NCBI RefSeq assembly: GCF_050436995.1
Contig: NC_134745.1
Location: 5,890,001-5,954,000 of the forward strand
Direction: 5' to 3'
From: Anticarsia gemmatalis
Taxonomy: Eukaryota > Arthropoda > Insecta > Lepidoptera > Erebidae
DNA length: 64,000 nt
The notes below the pieces were generated by a model. The model was not told the origin of the DNA, ran no database searches, and was given only the letters and a program-made list of their open reading frames with translations. Position numbers and translations under genes: made by a program. This document shows, in pieces, positions 1 through 12,850 of this stretch. Within the stretch, counting starts at the first letter, position 1. Every line of letters begins with the position of its first letter.

Positions 1-3000
1 TTTTTACATACAAACCTATGAAAATATTGCCTATTAGTACTTAAGCCTTTTTTGTACCGTGTGTGCGAAATACACACATTATTACAGAAGGTATCTTTGA
101 CTAAACCTTTAGGGATTTAGTACCTTTGACGACCTGACTGTACCAGTTCTTGCCCGAGGCTTTATATAATGTTCTTGTTAGGTTTTTTGCTTATGTAAAC
201 TGTGTTTGAAGGTAAAACCTACCTAAGACCACAATGCTTAAGTCTATTAAAAACAGAATGTATTGTATGTTATAAATAATAGGATTGTTAGGTTATGTAT
301 AAATATAATATGTTTTCTTTGATTTTTATAATAAACTAGTCGATAATATATACAATAATAAAATATGTACTTCAATATAACGTAAACGGATGCAAAAGTC
401 AATACAAGAATAAACATACTTTACACAATATTAAAACAATAAAAGACCCACAAAACACATTCGGTAAATGTATTTTACTCTGTCTGTCGTATCACATAAG
501 TGTTGACCGTATCATACACAGAAGTGCGTATTTCTGCCTCATTACTCGAAGGTGCCTTACCTTGCCAAAGCTGTATTGGAAGGAAGCAACTCATACATCC
601 TGCGGCACAATTATGAAAGCGAATTCGTTCTTATTACTCAAAGCATAGAGGATAATGTTCCATACCATTTAGAAGGTTGTACTTGGAAAGGGTTGTCACT
701 TTATATAAAGCTGACGTGGCCGCAAACGACAGTTAATGGCGCATAAAATTCACAGTAAGCCTGACACAGTATAATCATTTTACGGTGCTGTAATTTCAGG
801 TATTTATGTTGAAATACATGTTTGTAGAAAGGCTTCTTTCAATGTACACATTTCCTTTTGAAATGCTTATTTAACCGGTCCCTTTGCATTACGTTACAGT
901 TTACAGATGACCTGTTTGAAAACATATTTGTTCCGTTTGTATTGCACCGCACTACGGTAACGCTACATTCATCTTCACTACAAACTGCTACGACAAACCT
1001 CTTGCACGTTTATACATTTCGTGACAAGACCACTAGTTTCCTCAGTTACTTTAGATACACTCGAAACCAAGATCCTACACGAGATAAAGCAATAGCAATC
1101 CTCACTATCACCGAATGCCACTGACATCTATACATATTCGAAATATAGTCGTTTAACTAAATCAATGGAGGACCTCGCTCAACGTTTGTAACAATCCGCT
1201 CGCAGAGATACTGTCGTGCCTCTTTGAGGCTTTACCCTTGCCCTTTGACTACCTGCCTACGAAATTTCAGCTCCTTAAGTCTTGCGGTTATCGTGATATT
1301 TTCGGTTGGACATATTATCTAACAAAGGATTCCATTTGATACTCCCTATGTTTAGAAATGTACCGGAGATTTTTTGCCGCCCCTTACTTGAAAAGGCTTA
1401 TCCTAATTTGTCTACATGTAATTCTGGCAATACAATATATTTTCATACAATTCTAAGTAACATACATTGTGTAATATGATTCGAAAATCACCTTAATGTG
1501 AATACCATCGGGCCGAGATCAAAGGATTGTGAACAATGAAAATGATTGTACAATCTTAACCTGTGAGAGGTACCACGTATGAGATATGATTACGCTTTTA
1601 GGCTTTTAGGCACGCTCTTAGTAATACAATATTCAAATCACGGGATTAAGTTCAACAATTTTACGACAGACATGAGTAATGTAATAACAGGTAGCGACCA
1701 AATATAACAGTCCACCATTATTCATGAACATTGTAGATGTACGCACAATTTTCTGCCGTCGGTAGCGCGACCATCGAGGGACGCGCGTGACCAGATTTCG
1801 CAGTCACCGCCAACATATTACACCTGTATACCCGCCCACTTATACCGATCATCAACATGAACTAGAAAATCTCGAATAAGAGCAAATATGTAACCATCTG
1901 TCGCAACGCCTCTGGTGAGAGAAAGCATTTTCTGAATGTAACTTGAAATATTTGGAAACCGAATATTTCTCTCCATTTACTGATTCTACCGAGGCATTGT
2001 TACGTTGCGCCAGTTCGAAAAATATTCAAAGGTTTACGGAATTATATTAAAGATGAATTATGGATAGGTAGTTATTCTACTCAGGCTTTTGCATAATTAA
2101 TTTCATAAAACGCAGCGCTACCGTTCAGAAAAGAAGAAAATAATTTGTAGACGTGGCACGAATATAACACTCAGTTGTACGAATGTAAAAAGTAAAAACC
2201 TTATCAAATTATCGGAATTCTTTGCCTTTTCCACAGAAGTGTCTGTGTGAAAATGAAAAGGTAGATTTCAGGCAAAATTAATGTCTTAGTTCGCAAAGTA
2301 ACGATCCCTAAAGCCTACACAAAAAATGACAATTAAAAGTAAATGCAAAGTTCGCGGGTTTCTGTTGCGAAGAAGTCTTCGTAATAAAATGCTCGACGAA
2401 ATCAAAATCTGTAAGTTCCTCGAAACGCTGTTAACTTTGTTTGAGACGTAATTACATCAAAACAACTTGATAAATATTTCTTGACATCTCGACTAATTTA
2501 AAATACTCACATAAGCGAAGCTTTGGGGGTAAGTCAAATACAAAGTTGAACAATCTAAGTAGATAACTCAACAGAACTTTCTATACAACATTTATCTAAT
2601 TAGAGATAAAATTGATTTGGATTATATTATAATATTGTCTTTGTCTTTTCTTGATAACCGTATGGCGCAAAAATATTCATGCTACTATCTATACACTTTT
2701 GTTCTCGTACACCCACATCTGTTAGAATTTGTTTTCCATTTAAATCGTTATAAATGAAAATAAACCCATTTTCACATGAGTTAAAAACTTTCAGGAATTT
2801 GAAACGTAAATTAATATACACTGTAAAGTGTCGAATGAAAATTGTAGGTTTAAAACGTACCGCAGCCAGGCATTGTGTGGAGTTTATTCTCTGGAGCATA
2901 TTTAGTCGAACTAAAGGTTAAGTTATTTATACCCCTCTATTTGTAAGCCGCGCTCTTATTGATTCATGTCTAGATGAAACCAGCTCAAGGTTTTGCGAAC

Positions 3001-4496
3001 TACCGAAAATCTTGCTCGTGTAAATACGTAACTAACATTACAAGCGGTATTTGGAAAGTCGGAGTACTCAAGTCTGTTAACATGTGCGGAAAATCTGAGT
3101 TCACTGATTCTGATAACTATTTGATTGATAGGATCATGTTTCTAATAAGTTTTCAGTACATTCTAGTTATATTACGTTATGCCGTTAATAAGTTAGGATT
3201 GTTTAAAAAGACTTAATGGCATTTCGATACGGTTATGGGAATATCTTTTATCATTTTAAAACTGACATTTTGGTATGCACTCACGTATGCGAAATATCAA
3301 TACAATAAATTGGTGTTTACAGACCAGAATAAATTGTAAATAATGCAGCGACGTTGAGTTTTATTTTAAAGGTAGATTTAAAATTTTATTTTGCGCATAT
3401 ATTCCGTATTCTACTACCATAAAAAACATAAAAATTTTCAAAATCACTTTTACCTGTCCTTTGCAGGAATCGTACCAATGTTTTTCGATTTAGTTGGAAG
3501 CGTGTCAAACTATTCTAGGATAGGAATAACAAAATATTTATTGCGAACACGTCAACTAAAGGAAATAAATTGAATGTTGACCTAGTAACCATTGGTTGCT
3601 GGCTGTTGGTGCAACTCTCCTATAACTTTTAACGAGTTTTTATTTGTGATATAACCTATAGAGTTGGTTTGCAACCCCGTGTCAAATTGTTTAAGCCTTC
3701 GAGACGACTTTCTTGGCTTAACGGCTGCCATCTGATGACAACAGCCGCGACCAAAGTTTTATTTTACGATATTTGTTTTTTTAAGAGCATTGAGTTCTAC
3801 TTAAAAGTTATCCTATCGAAGGAATTTGGTTCTATTTTAATTGGAAACTAATAAATTTGTTGACAATCATAAGTGGAAATAATTACATGTACTTAAATCA
3901 GTGTGCTTTTTCTGTTTATTTGAGCAAACTGAACAAGATGATATATTATGAGAAAAATATATTGTTTCAATGGCCGGGAAGTTTAACATTGAGTTATAAT
4001 TTATTTACAGTTTCCCAGAAAAACGTAATGAATGAATGTAAAGTTTATAAGGAATAAAAACATAACTCGTGCACACTCCGAATATAAATGACCTTTTGCG
4101 TTCAGTCAAAGATGATCAAATGAACATCCACAGATTTAATAAATAATACAACACGACAATTTAATAAACTATACACAATGAAACAGATTAAAAGCGAATA
4201 CTTGTGTAATTTAATCACAAGTCTACTTTGTTTTACCAGTTGTTTGGCAAGTTAGTAAATTACTTTAGGGAATCGCTAAGATGAATGAGATAAACAAACT
4301 GATCCACTGAAAATATAAATTAACATCAATGAAAGTAAAGAAAATTGCTTGAATAATGATTAATGTAATTTTCTTCGTAATAATCAGACCATCGAATTTC
4401 CGTGAAGGAATGTAATTTCACCGAAGAGTCGGGAATTTCGCTATATTGACCCAAATATGCAATTAATACTGTATTAATTTATTAAGGATAGAAGAA

Positions 4497-4600
4497 AAGC
4501 TCCCAAACCGCACTTGGACAGCGTGGTGGACTCAAGGCCTCTCCCCTCCCTATCTTTGACAAGACTTACTCAGCAGTAGGACAGTGACGGGTTAAAAAAA
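4497..4600 (+). mobile_element. SINE 3' fragment (same family as 58299-58620)
   Basis: The block shares the tail of the longer SINE at 58299-58620: both contain CAGCGTGGTGGACTCAAGGC followed by a C-rich stretch, then a CAGCAGT-GGACA motif and GGGTTAA. This copy has only the 3' portion, with no A or B box, so it is 5'-truncated, as is common for retrotransposed copies. It ends in a short A-run near 4600. The family is one I recognise as common in moth genomes; the name is not certain. Confidence 0.75.
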
Positions 4601-7600
4601 GAAACCATTGACATATGATGTTAGAATAAATTAATTCCGTGACAAATATCATTCAGGTTGAAGACGCTTTTCAAAGGGATCAAAGGAAAGAGACCTTATT
4701 TAAACGTACAATTTCTGATAAAATGTCTACTAATTTAAAAATAACTCAAGTTTATAAATATAAAATGGTATCCGGCGTATTTTTCTCAACATGTTTCTCA
4801 TGCGAAAAATCTTATAAATTTGTACAGCGTGACCTCACTCAGATACCCTTCTTTATTAGATTTTATCATAATTTACATCGGAAGGTGTACGCCCGCCTGA
4901 AGATTTTAATCCGTCCCTCACTACAAAATTCTATAACTTCTGTGCGGTAAACGCGAAACCCTAAGTTTAATATTAGTCTCAAAGGATTACAGTGCGGTTA
5001 GGCTTAACCCTATATAACCTAACCTCTAGTACTAGATAAATAGTAGATATAGGTAATATCCCTTTGAGAAGTGACCTGTGAACACAATTAGTTGTCAATT
5101 AAATGGTCACTGATTAAACACTCGAATGATCGGCGCCTGCGGTATGTAAGAGGTCACTAACAATGATTGATATTCAAAAATTTTTTTCTATGAATGGATA
5201 GGATTTGGAACATTGCTTTTTTTACAAATAATATTTGTAAAAGTTACTTTTCATTCAAAGACTACGATTACATACATATTATAAAAACTTACTCACGACA
5301 CTTTTTCACTCTCAATCGAAGAGTTTGCCACCTATTTCCAGTTTTATAGATAAAATTACAGAGTGTGGCAGAAACAAAGATTTCTTGGAACGTGGTTTCA
5401 GCTCGGCTTTGCAAATTACTTTGAATAAAGATAACGAGAAAGGAAACCGGAGCGCCGACAGCTTTCTGTTTGGGTAACTTTTAAACTGTGTACACCAAAA
5501 TTCTTAGGCCCGCTAATGTTGCCTTATGTTCGAGACTTCAAATTACGTTACTTTGTTTAAATAATACCAATATTTTGAGTTCTGTTTATTTTTGGTTATG
5601 CATGAACAACTTTGAAATTATTCTCGCCTTGAATTGTCACAACATTTTAGGTATAAGTCAACGAGGCTTCGAAAGGTCAATATGGAAATACCTCGGAACC
5701 TTTATATTTCACGTATCCTGGAGTATAAAATTTGCAATATTATCTTTACGGCTTTTCGGGTAGATATGCCCGGGGCGCGATATCCCTACACGTGGTAGTA
5801 AAGTTGGCCTCAGTAAACAAGGTATAATTTTTCATAGTTTATTATTAAGGGCCGACGCATGCGTGATATAAAGTGGTGAAGGCGCCAGCGAGACGGGCCC
5901 AGTCATCTCTCGTCAATAAAGAAGCCAAATAGCAATCAACTAGGAGCATGCAATCACTGTGTATAATAAATTGTTATAGATTGATACAAGGTGTCGGAAC
6001 TGGCAGCCGTGTACGATTCTTCCGATCGAGGATGTGGTGACAAAAAGCAGCTTTAAGAAATAGGCTAAAAACTAGAAATACTCGTGAATCTAATTGTAAC
6101 ATTCGTCGAAAAGGCTTACCCATTTCGACTGCTCAAAATTTCTAAGTAATGTTATTTTGAGGAGTAAATCTATCTTTAGATGTAATTATCCATTTAAAAT
6201 CAAGGAGCTTATTTTAAGAAACGAGTTGTAATTTTCTATTATTTAAAACAGGAACATCCAATTATATCGTGCAATTCACTCGCATCCCACAAACGACTAC
6301 GGACAACATGATAATAACCCTCAATTAACCCTTACAATTGCTGTTGACCAACTTGCTTGTTTTTGTTACAATATTCGATAGAGTCATTTGTAGAAATAGA
6401 CTTCGAACAAACTCAGTGCTTACCAGGAAAATGGCAAATACTAATTAAGGCAGAGAACTTATGAAATCTTTGTTCAAATATCGATATATTATTTTTTTGG
6501 TTTAGTTTTGTTAGCCGCAGAGTGCAAATACATGTGTATCAATGTTGCATTTTATGTTTAAAAGTAAACACTTCATTATATAAACAAAGTCCCTCGCCGA
6601 TGACTGGTTTTAAGTAACTGGTCGTTACGGGCCAAATATTGTCTTTTAACTCGAAATTCAGCCGAATTCGGGACATTACCTTATACTTTTCATTATGTTA
6701 AATTCCCGTGTTATTTGTTGATTACAGATTGCTCACTAAACTCGTGTTTTGTATAAGAAGCCAGTAAAAATAGTGCTTTATTTTTCGAAAGTGTGTCATA
6801 AGGAAAATATTGAAGTTATCGTTTATACAAACATGACTGACAACCGTCAAGTTCAAAGAAACTGAACACGTGGAAACCTTTATCTTATCTCAACATATAT
6901 CAAAAGCAAGTAAGATATGTTAGCGGGCTGTAAGAAACGGTAGGTATTTACGTAAGTAATAACGAAGGAAAATATAGACAGAAATGAGACTGAATTACAC
7001 ACATTATGTAACCTATTAAATATAGTTTTTTTTCTGAATGTTCAGTCTTAATAAGTAAAATGTATGCTGTTTTCTCTGACAGAAACCAGACAGTAAACCA
7101 GGTGGGCTATCACATATTTCAGTCGACAATTAATTAAAAGCCATTATGTTGTACTTTGTTTTCTACTCAAGATTATAGTTATAACACGTTAGTCAAAGCA
7201 GCAATGTACTGAATAGTGACCATCAATTTAACGTACACTAGGTGTCAACAAAGATACGTGAAAGCCCGCAGTTGATTAAATGATTCTCCCAAACTAAAAT
7301 AACGTGCAAAGTATTGATTTTACCATCTACCTAAATTGCTGAAGGAAATTAAATTGAATAAACTTGAGAGAGCAATTGATCTAAAATTAGGAGGCTGTCG
7401 AGTAACCGGAGCTATTTCCCCAATAAATATTAATAGGCCGTCAATACAAGATGCCTTTGTCAGTGGCGGACTGGCGACCGAACGCGATACTGAACACATT
7501 TCAATGTCAACATTTGAACAATCGTTAAATTATAAATGATTCTCGCACTCCATTACACTGTCCTTAGATCTTATTGTGCTTATTGAGATCATTTTCCTTG

Positions 7601-9059
7601 TGATCAGTGATTTGTAGTAACGTTACTTCTAATGACTAAGACATTTGAAATCGATTGCTGCCTAACTTAAAGAATCTCTCTAGTCTCTCGGTCTTAGAAT
7701 TTTGTAAAAGTAGTATAATGTAAAGTTTTACTTCATTTATAGTCACACACAAAATCTTGATTGTGTACATATATCAAGATTTGCTTACTTATTTCTACAA
7801 TTTGACGTATCCATTCAGTTCAAGGTCCCTTCTATCTATAGTAAGAGCTTTGAGACTACTTGAATGATGTTGTCATTAGAGTAGTCTGTAATAGCGTACT
7901 GAAACATCTCAGTGTTTTGTGCTAAGACTCTGGCAATTCTCGTGGGACTAATGTTTGTACGCTCTCCAGTTATTTGATTTGCTTAGAATCTTACTGAGTA
8001 CTGTGTACAATCGTTGATGTAGTACGTTTGCCATTTGCTGTTCTCAGAAGATGAGATCTTAACTAATGTTAGAAATGAACAAGAATTGCTTATGTATGAA
8101 ACAGTTGATTGCAATGCCAGAGAGCTATAAAGTTTGAATAAAGGTTTAATCTTCAAATAATTTGGTAAGAAATCACAACACGTATACTAAAAATCTTCAA
8201 ATATTTCTTGATATTTGAAGTATGTAAAACTTTTAATATTTATTCTGACTCAGTTTAATGTATTGATTGTGACGATTTTGCGCGTGCAATCGTAGAAAAA
8301 TATCAAGTAAATTCAATATAGATTACGCTTTTATCAAGATGTGATACACAAATATATTATTTCATGTTCAAAACAATCCGTAAAACACAAACAACGTTAC
8401 GTAACTACATGGAATATAATAAAAATAATGTGCAATGCATTAACGTTTAGTTGTTGTCATAAATAAACCATCATAATTTGTTACAAGGTCTTTGGTACAA
8501 CACAGTTATTGCAGGGGAAATTATTCTCAGTGTATTCCTATTTATTGCCGTTATATTTTTACTTTGGCATTTTTTTAAATGTTAGACTTGGCAATTTCAC
8601 TACATTATAAAAACCTTAAATTTTTTACCATCCCACGCAGAAGCACTAAATCGACTATCTCATCAACAAATTACAACTAAACTTATTTTACGGACTTTCG
8701 CTCGACATTATTAAACAAAGTGTCTACATTTTTGATGCACAATACTTGTATTAAAACATAAATCTTTATTATCTGTAGCTAACGTCATAAAATCATTCAA
8801 TAGTGTTTCAATAATGTAATAAACACATCAATAGTACTAACTACAGTCAAATTCCGATTAGTTACGTTTCCGTTGCTCTGGGCTTCCTAATATGCTATTG
8901 TGCTGTTCGTGTCCGCTTGTATGCCCTCCAATGAACCAATCTGCATCGATAACGCAAGATCTAGAGGGATTACAGATTATAGGCGAGAGAGATAACAGGT
9001 ACATTGTGGTTGATGCTGTAATGCGGGCATTATGATATTAACACATTAGCTATTTATGA

Positions 9060-9185
9060 CGTTTGTGGCTCTAAGGCCTATGTAGAGGTCGTTGATTCAA
9101 GTCCCAGATTGAATTGGTATTTCATGTTTGATTTCTGCTAATATCCCCTCCGAGACGAGAATAGGTGGAATAAGTTAGGAATAGG
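9060..9185 (+). mobile_element. Possible decayed tRNA-derived SINE
   Basis: A box-A-like TGGCTCTAAGG (9065-9075) is followed at tRNA-like spacing by a box-B-like GATTCAAGTCC (9094-9104). The surrounding bases do not fold into a clean tRNA cloverleaf by eye, so this is not called a tRNA gene. It could be an old SINE head or chance. Confidence 0.25.
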
Positions 9186-9645
9186 TTATAAAAATAACAT
9201 CTTTGTTTTCACTTGGTAAAAAATGGTTACTTTATCAAACAATTTGTATGGCGCGCTTTTAGTATCTCAAAATAAATAAAAAGGCGAAAATTTCCGTCAT
9301 CTAATATTAACCAAAAAAAAGTTTCTAAGAACCGTAAATTGTATAATGCTTTATGGTTTCGTCGAAATACGTAAAATACATTGTATCGATTATACTTGGA
9401 AGGATTTTGGAATAAAAAAGTGTTCGCTTTTCCGTTTTTTTTATATTCACCTGCGAAATAGTCCATCAATTCACATTGCAGTACCTAATCCGATTTCTCA
9501 CAAGAGTATTCTGAGAACTCACACTCAATATTTTTTCTCTAACTCGAGTAAAATTTATAAAAAAACTATGTAGGAACTGCCATTCGATATAAATTCGAAG
9601 AGAATTTTACTCGATTGAGTAATTGCTTTGAGTGAATATCACTTA

Positions 9646-9729
9646 TCCCCGGTTTCTGTTACTTACTTAATAGTGTCAAAACGCTATTGAATAGATAAAC
9701 TACCGCTAAATGTACTCAGAAACCGGGGG
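9646..9729. mobile_element. Harbinger-like MITE, copy 1 (84 bp)
   Basis: The ends are inverted copies of CCCCGGTTTCTG (left, near 9647) and CAGAAACCGGGG (right, ending 9729), and TTA occurs directly outside each end (9643-9645 and 9730-9732). A 3-bp TTA duplication is typical of PIF/Harbinger elements. The right half, containing AAACTACCGCTAAATGTA and CTCAGAAACCGG, is nearly identical to the copy at 40624-40744, so this copy has lost part of its left arm. It has no coding capacity. It lies in intron 2, 37 bp beyond the exon 2 splice donor. Confidence 0.8.
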
Positions 9730-9766
9730 TTACTCGGTCTAGTTAAACTGTGTGTGAGAGACTTAC

Positions 9767-9889
9767 CTTTTTTACATTCCTCGATTTCCTCATCGGAGCT
9801 GTCTTCGCAGTCTTTCTCCAGGTCGCACACCCACATGCTGGGTATGCACTTGCCGTCGCTGCATTGGAACTGCTTCAGTGAACATATTG
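9767..9889 (-). CDS. Exon 2: LDL-receptor class A (LDLa) module of a secreted or membrane receptor
   Basis: The minus strand has an acceptor TTTACAG ending at 9890, 123 bp of exon, then the donor GTAAGT starting at 9766. The exon starts with two bases completing a codon and ends with one base, so it is a phase 1-1 module exon, the usual arrangement for LDLa repeats. Numbered from the downstream Met of exon 1, the module spans residues 30-69. Its six cysteines (C31, C38, C43, C50, C56, C67) have LDLa spacing. F36 and I44 (core) are present, as are W48, D51, D55, D61 and E62, which correspond to calcium-cage positions. In this family such modules bind lipoprotein or other ligands outside the cell. 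Only one module lies in the window, so the exact receptor cannot be fixed: lipophorin receptor, LRP-type or another LDLa protein remain possible. Reading through the donor adds a tail encoded by the nearby MITE before a stop. Confidence 0.93.
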
Positions 9890-10676
9890 CTGTAAACAAG
9901 AATAAAACTTCATTAAAATTACGAGACGGGATGAAATATTTAGTAGAAAAAGAAAAATAGTAAGTAAGTGACCATTGGTCATAAGAATTGCAATAATTGC
10001 AAGATATTCGACTTCGAATTAGGGGATATTATTGACAGTGAAAATCTACATATTGAAGACAGTCAATATATAATAAATGGCATTTGACCAGTAAAAGGTA
10101 CATTACCATAAACCATCCAAATCATAGTAGTCTTTCATAAAGCTCATGTCTTCATAACTTAACTTGTTACAAAATAAATGGACTGGTTCAGTCAAATGTA
10201 CGAATTTTTGCCATTAGGAAAACATGTATCTAAATGATGTATCATCTAACAACATATCGAGGTAAAAGGTGAGTCTATTATTATATCCCATGCAACAGGG
10301 GTGGTGCTATATTTAAAAGATGTTCATCCAAGTTATCAAAGGGAATGTTATTCGCGTTCATAATATTTTTAGATTCGTATTGCGAGTCCTATCAACTGTG
10401 GCCATCAAAGCTGATGCCCTGACCGAGCTTGGTAAAAAATTCACACTTAATCGCACCCCTGACAACAATTAATGTTGATCAATTTGAATCGTTTTTGTCA
10501 TCGTACGATTTCATACTAAATTTAAATTGGATTCACAGCATTTCAGTAAATTAAACTACATAGGTTTTATCTTTCCTTGTTCAGTTAGTCATAACTCTGA
10601 CGACTTATAATCCTTAGTTGTTAGGCTTACTGAGTTTAACAAAACTTTAAATTACTAAGAAATAAATCTAAGATCC

Positions 10677-10889
10677 GTAACTCGATTCTCTACTAGAATC
10701 GACTACCAACAACCAGCTAGCTATCGAGAAATTTTGCACGAAAATCTGTAGCTCGATTCCCTACTTCTATCGACTACCGACAACCAGCTAGCTATCGAGA
10801 AATTTTGCACGAAAATCTGTAGCTCGATTCTCTACTTCTATCGACTACCGACAACCGGCTAGCTTTCGAGAAATTTTGCACGATAATCT
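10677..10889. repeat. Tandem repeat, 71-bp unit x 3
   Basis: Three head-to-tail units start at 10677, 10748 and 10819, each exactly 71 bp and differing at only a few positions. Each contains CGATTC-CTACT, TCGACTACC, a CTAGCT core and CGAGAAATTTTGCACG. The third unit continues into the MITE-like sequence that ends at 10997, so the array is an amplified 5' end of that element rather than an independent satellite. Confidence 0.92.
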
Positions 10890-10997
10890 GATCAGCATCT
10901 CTAGTAGGCTCCGTACGAACCATTTTGGCAGTACATTTTAAATGTCAAACTCTCGATAGTCAACAGTTCCCACAGCCACAGTAGAGACTCGCGCCAC
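10819..10997. mobile_element. MITE-like element with an amplified left end
   Basis: The left end GTAGCTCGATTCTCTACT (10819-10836) is matched in inverted orientation by AGTAGAGACTCGCGCCAC (10980-10997), 15 of 18 positions. Inside, CTATCGA near the left and TCGATAG near the right are also inverted. No clear target duplication was found, so the superfamily is unknown. A diverged relative appears to be present at 49815-49970. Confidence 0.55.
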
Positions 10998-12595
10998 CTA
11001 ATGAGCCAAATGTCACCATCGAGTACAATAGAATCACTATAAAATACAGAAATGTAATTGAGTATATTATACCGATATAATAGTCATTAAATGACTCTTT
11101 CTTTTGAACTACCGACTACCTCGTCCATAGAGATAGCCTTCACGAAGATCTCGAAAGTGCCATTGAATCATACAGTCATTTCTTCTGTTCGATTCGAATA
11201 AAACAATATTTCATTCAAGTGCTCTGATAAGATAACGTTTCAATAATGTGCGGTGACATGGACGACTGATGTTGAGGCGCTGAATATAATATATTTTAAT
11301 TAATCTTTTAAGCCATATTATGATTGAAAGTAATCGTTTAATTCTATCTTGAATCATTTTAAGTGATATGCATAAATACTAAGCGCATTATCGTATTTCC
11401 GAAAATAACATTGATAAATTGATATGAAATCATATTTACCCGTATTCTTATCACATTTGAAATGAATCATCAGTATACATAACATTGCAAAATTTGTGTA
11501 AATTACTAGATATTTTATTAGTATAACTAGTTATGTTATACTTTTCGTAACAATACTAACCGCAAAATAATTAATAAGCCGCGATAACATTATGTTAACA
11601 TCAACATAATAGCTCCGAACAAAAAGATTTATTCATATAGCGGGCCGGCCAACATTTCAAAGATAAACAGTGTAACACAATAGAGGAAAACAGCCTATCA
11701 AAACTTGGCTTATAACTCAAACGAGCCTATATTCGTACAATGTCGACTGAACGTACATTTCCATGATCCTAAACAGCCTTTATAAGTCCATTATGTAATG
11801 GACGCGAGGAGTCAGCCGGTCAATACAATCGGAAAGACTATCTTCGTTGTCCGCCCAGTTGATTTATGCGGTAATATTTTCGAGAAGAGCGATCCAATAT
11901 ACCACAGTACGTATACTGAATATTGCAATCAATGATTTACATGCGTGCCGTTGATTTATAGTGCACTGAATAGATGCAAGCTGATACTTGCTGAATAAAA
12001 GGCTGATTGTTTGTGCAGCGAAATTGCACTTGGCTATTAGTGGCACAAAATTCGAAAATGCTTATCGTAGTTCTATCAGGTATACTATTTGTTATCATTA
12101 AGTTATATTTTATCATACTTTTATCTTTACAGTTTGGTTAAACGCCACATAATAATTTATAGAAATTAGGAGTCTCCATTACTTTCGCCTGTGTGACCTA
12201 ATTTAGGTATCTGGACGGATACGTTATCATTCTTTTGGCTAACACGAATTTATTTAATGAGTTCCTAAAAACGGTGCCTGCCAAGGACTTCTGATAACGT
12301 TATTCAGTAGCGCTGAAAAAACTCTAATGCGACTTTTACGCTTTATTCCCAAATATATTATCTTTCCACGAAATCGACTTAGCCGCAAATAAATTATAAA
12401 GACACTTTTTTATCGACTCTTAAACCCGTAAAGCGGGTTGAGGATTTTTTGTTAAATTCTTTGAAGCGTCTCGCGTAAATCGAGCGCGCATCCAACAGGC
12501 TGCCAGACAAAACTCGTTTAATTTTAATAGTATAGGTAATAACATTGATGGAGTCTAAGTGGTTTGAAAGGGACACTAATTTAATTTCATTGGTG

Positions 12596-12850
12596 TAGGT
12601 GGAGGGTTGTTGTAGTAAAAGCGCGTCGTCGGTCGGCTAGTAGTGACGCGCGGCGGTCGCTCTCTCGCCCTGACATCCAATCTGCGTGGAGGGCCCTCGT
12701 GTCTGTCTCATTGAGAGCAAATCGCTCGAGCCTGGGGGGACTGGCCCGGCAAATTTGTACATTACGGTTACCGGCGCTGGAAGTTGTTTTAGGGACTGAA
12801 ATCCCGCGGCCGAATAGCTTCCAATCTACGTGATGTGAGAGCGACAGCCT
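12596..12850. promoter_or_regulatory. GC- and CpG-rich island inside intron 1
   Basis: This block stands out sharply from the AT-rich intron, with dense CG dinucleotides around 12618-12680 (GCGCGTCGTCGG, GACGCGCGGCGG) and GC-rich sequence up to about 12835. No splice-bounded reading frame with a domain was found. It could be an enhancer, an alternative promoter for the minus-strand gene, or a non-coding exon. The call rests on base composition only. Confidence 0.35.

Larger units (their letters stand above)
1..9766 (-). other. Intron 2 of the LDL-receptor-family gene (partial, runs off the left edge)
   Basis: This is the sequence downstream of the exon 2 donor on the minus strand. The donor reads GTAAGT (complement of 9761-9766). 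No further LDLa module, EGF module or other recognisable exon was seen on either strand down to base 1, so the intron is at least 9.7 kb long. The stretch is AT-rich and mostly non-repetitive, apart from a SINE fragment near 4.5 kb, a possible decayed SINE near 9.1 kb and a MITE at 9646-9729. The reading frames in it (for example 858-1124, 2627-2899, 4639-4950) have no recognisable domain and look like chance. That it is an intron is inferred from the donor and the missing rest of the protein. Confidence 0.7.

Noticed and set aside
8191..8219. Hairpin CTTCAAATAT / ATATTTGAAG as a miRNA precursor
   Set aside because: The stem is only 10 bp and AT-rich, far shorter than a microRNA precursor.
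9684..9766. C-terminal extension of the LDLa frame as genuine coding sequence
   Set aside because: A consensus donor GTAAGT ends the exon at 9767, and the extension is largely translated MITE, with the same residues appearing in the frame at 40505-40723.
10677..10889. CRISPR-like or centromeric satellite array
   Set aside because: There are only three units, no spacers, and the array runs into a MITE-like element, which explains it better.
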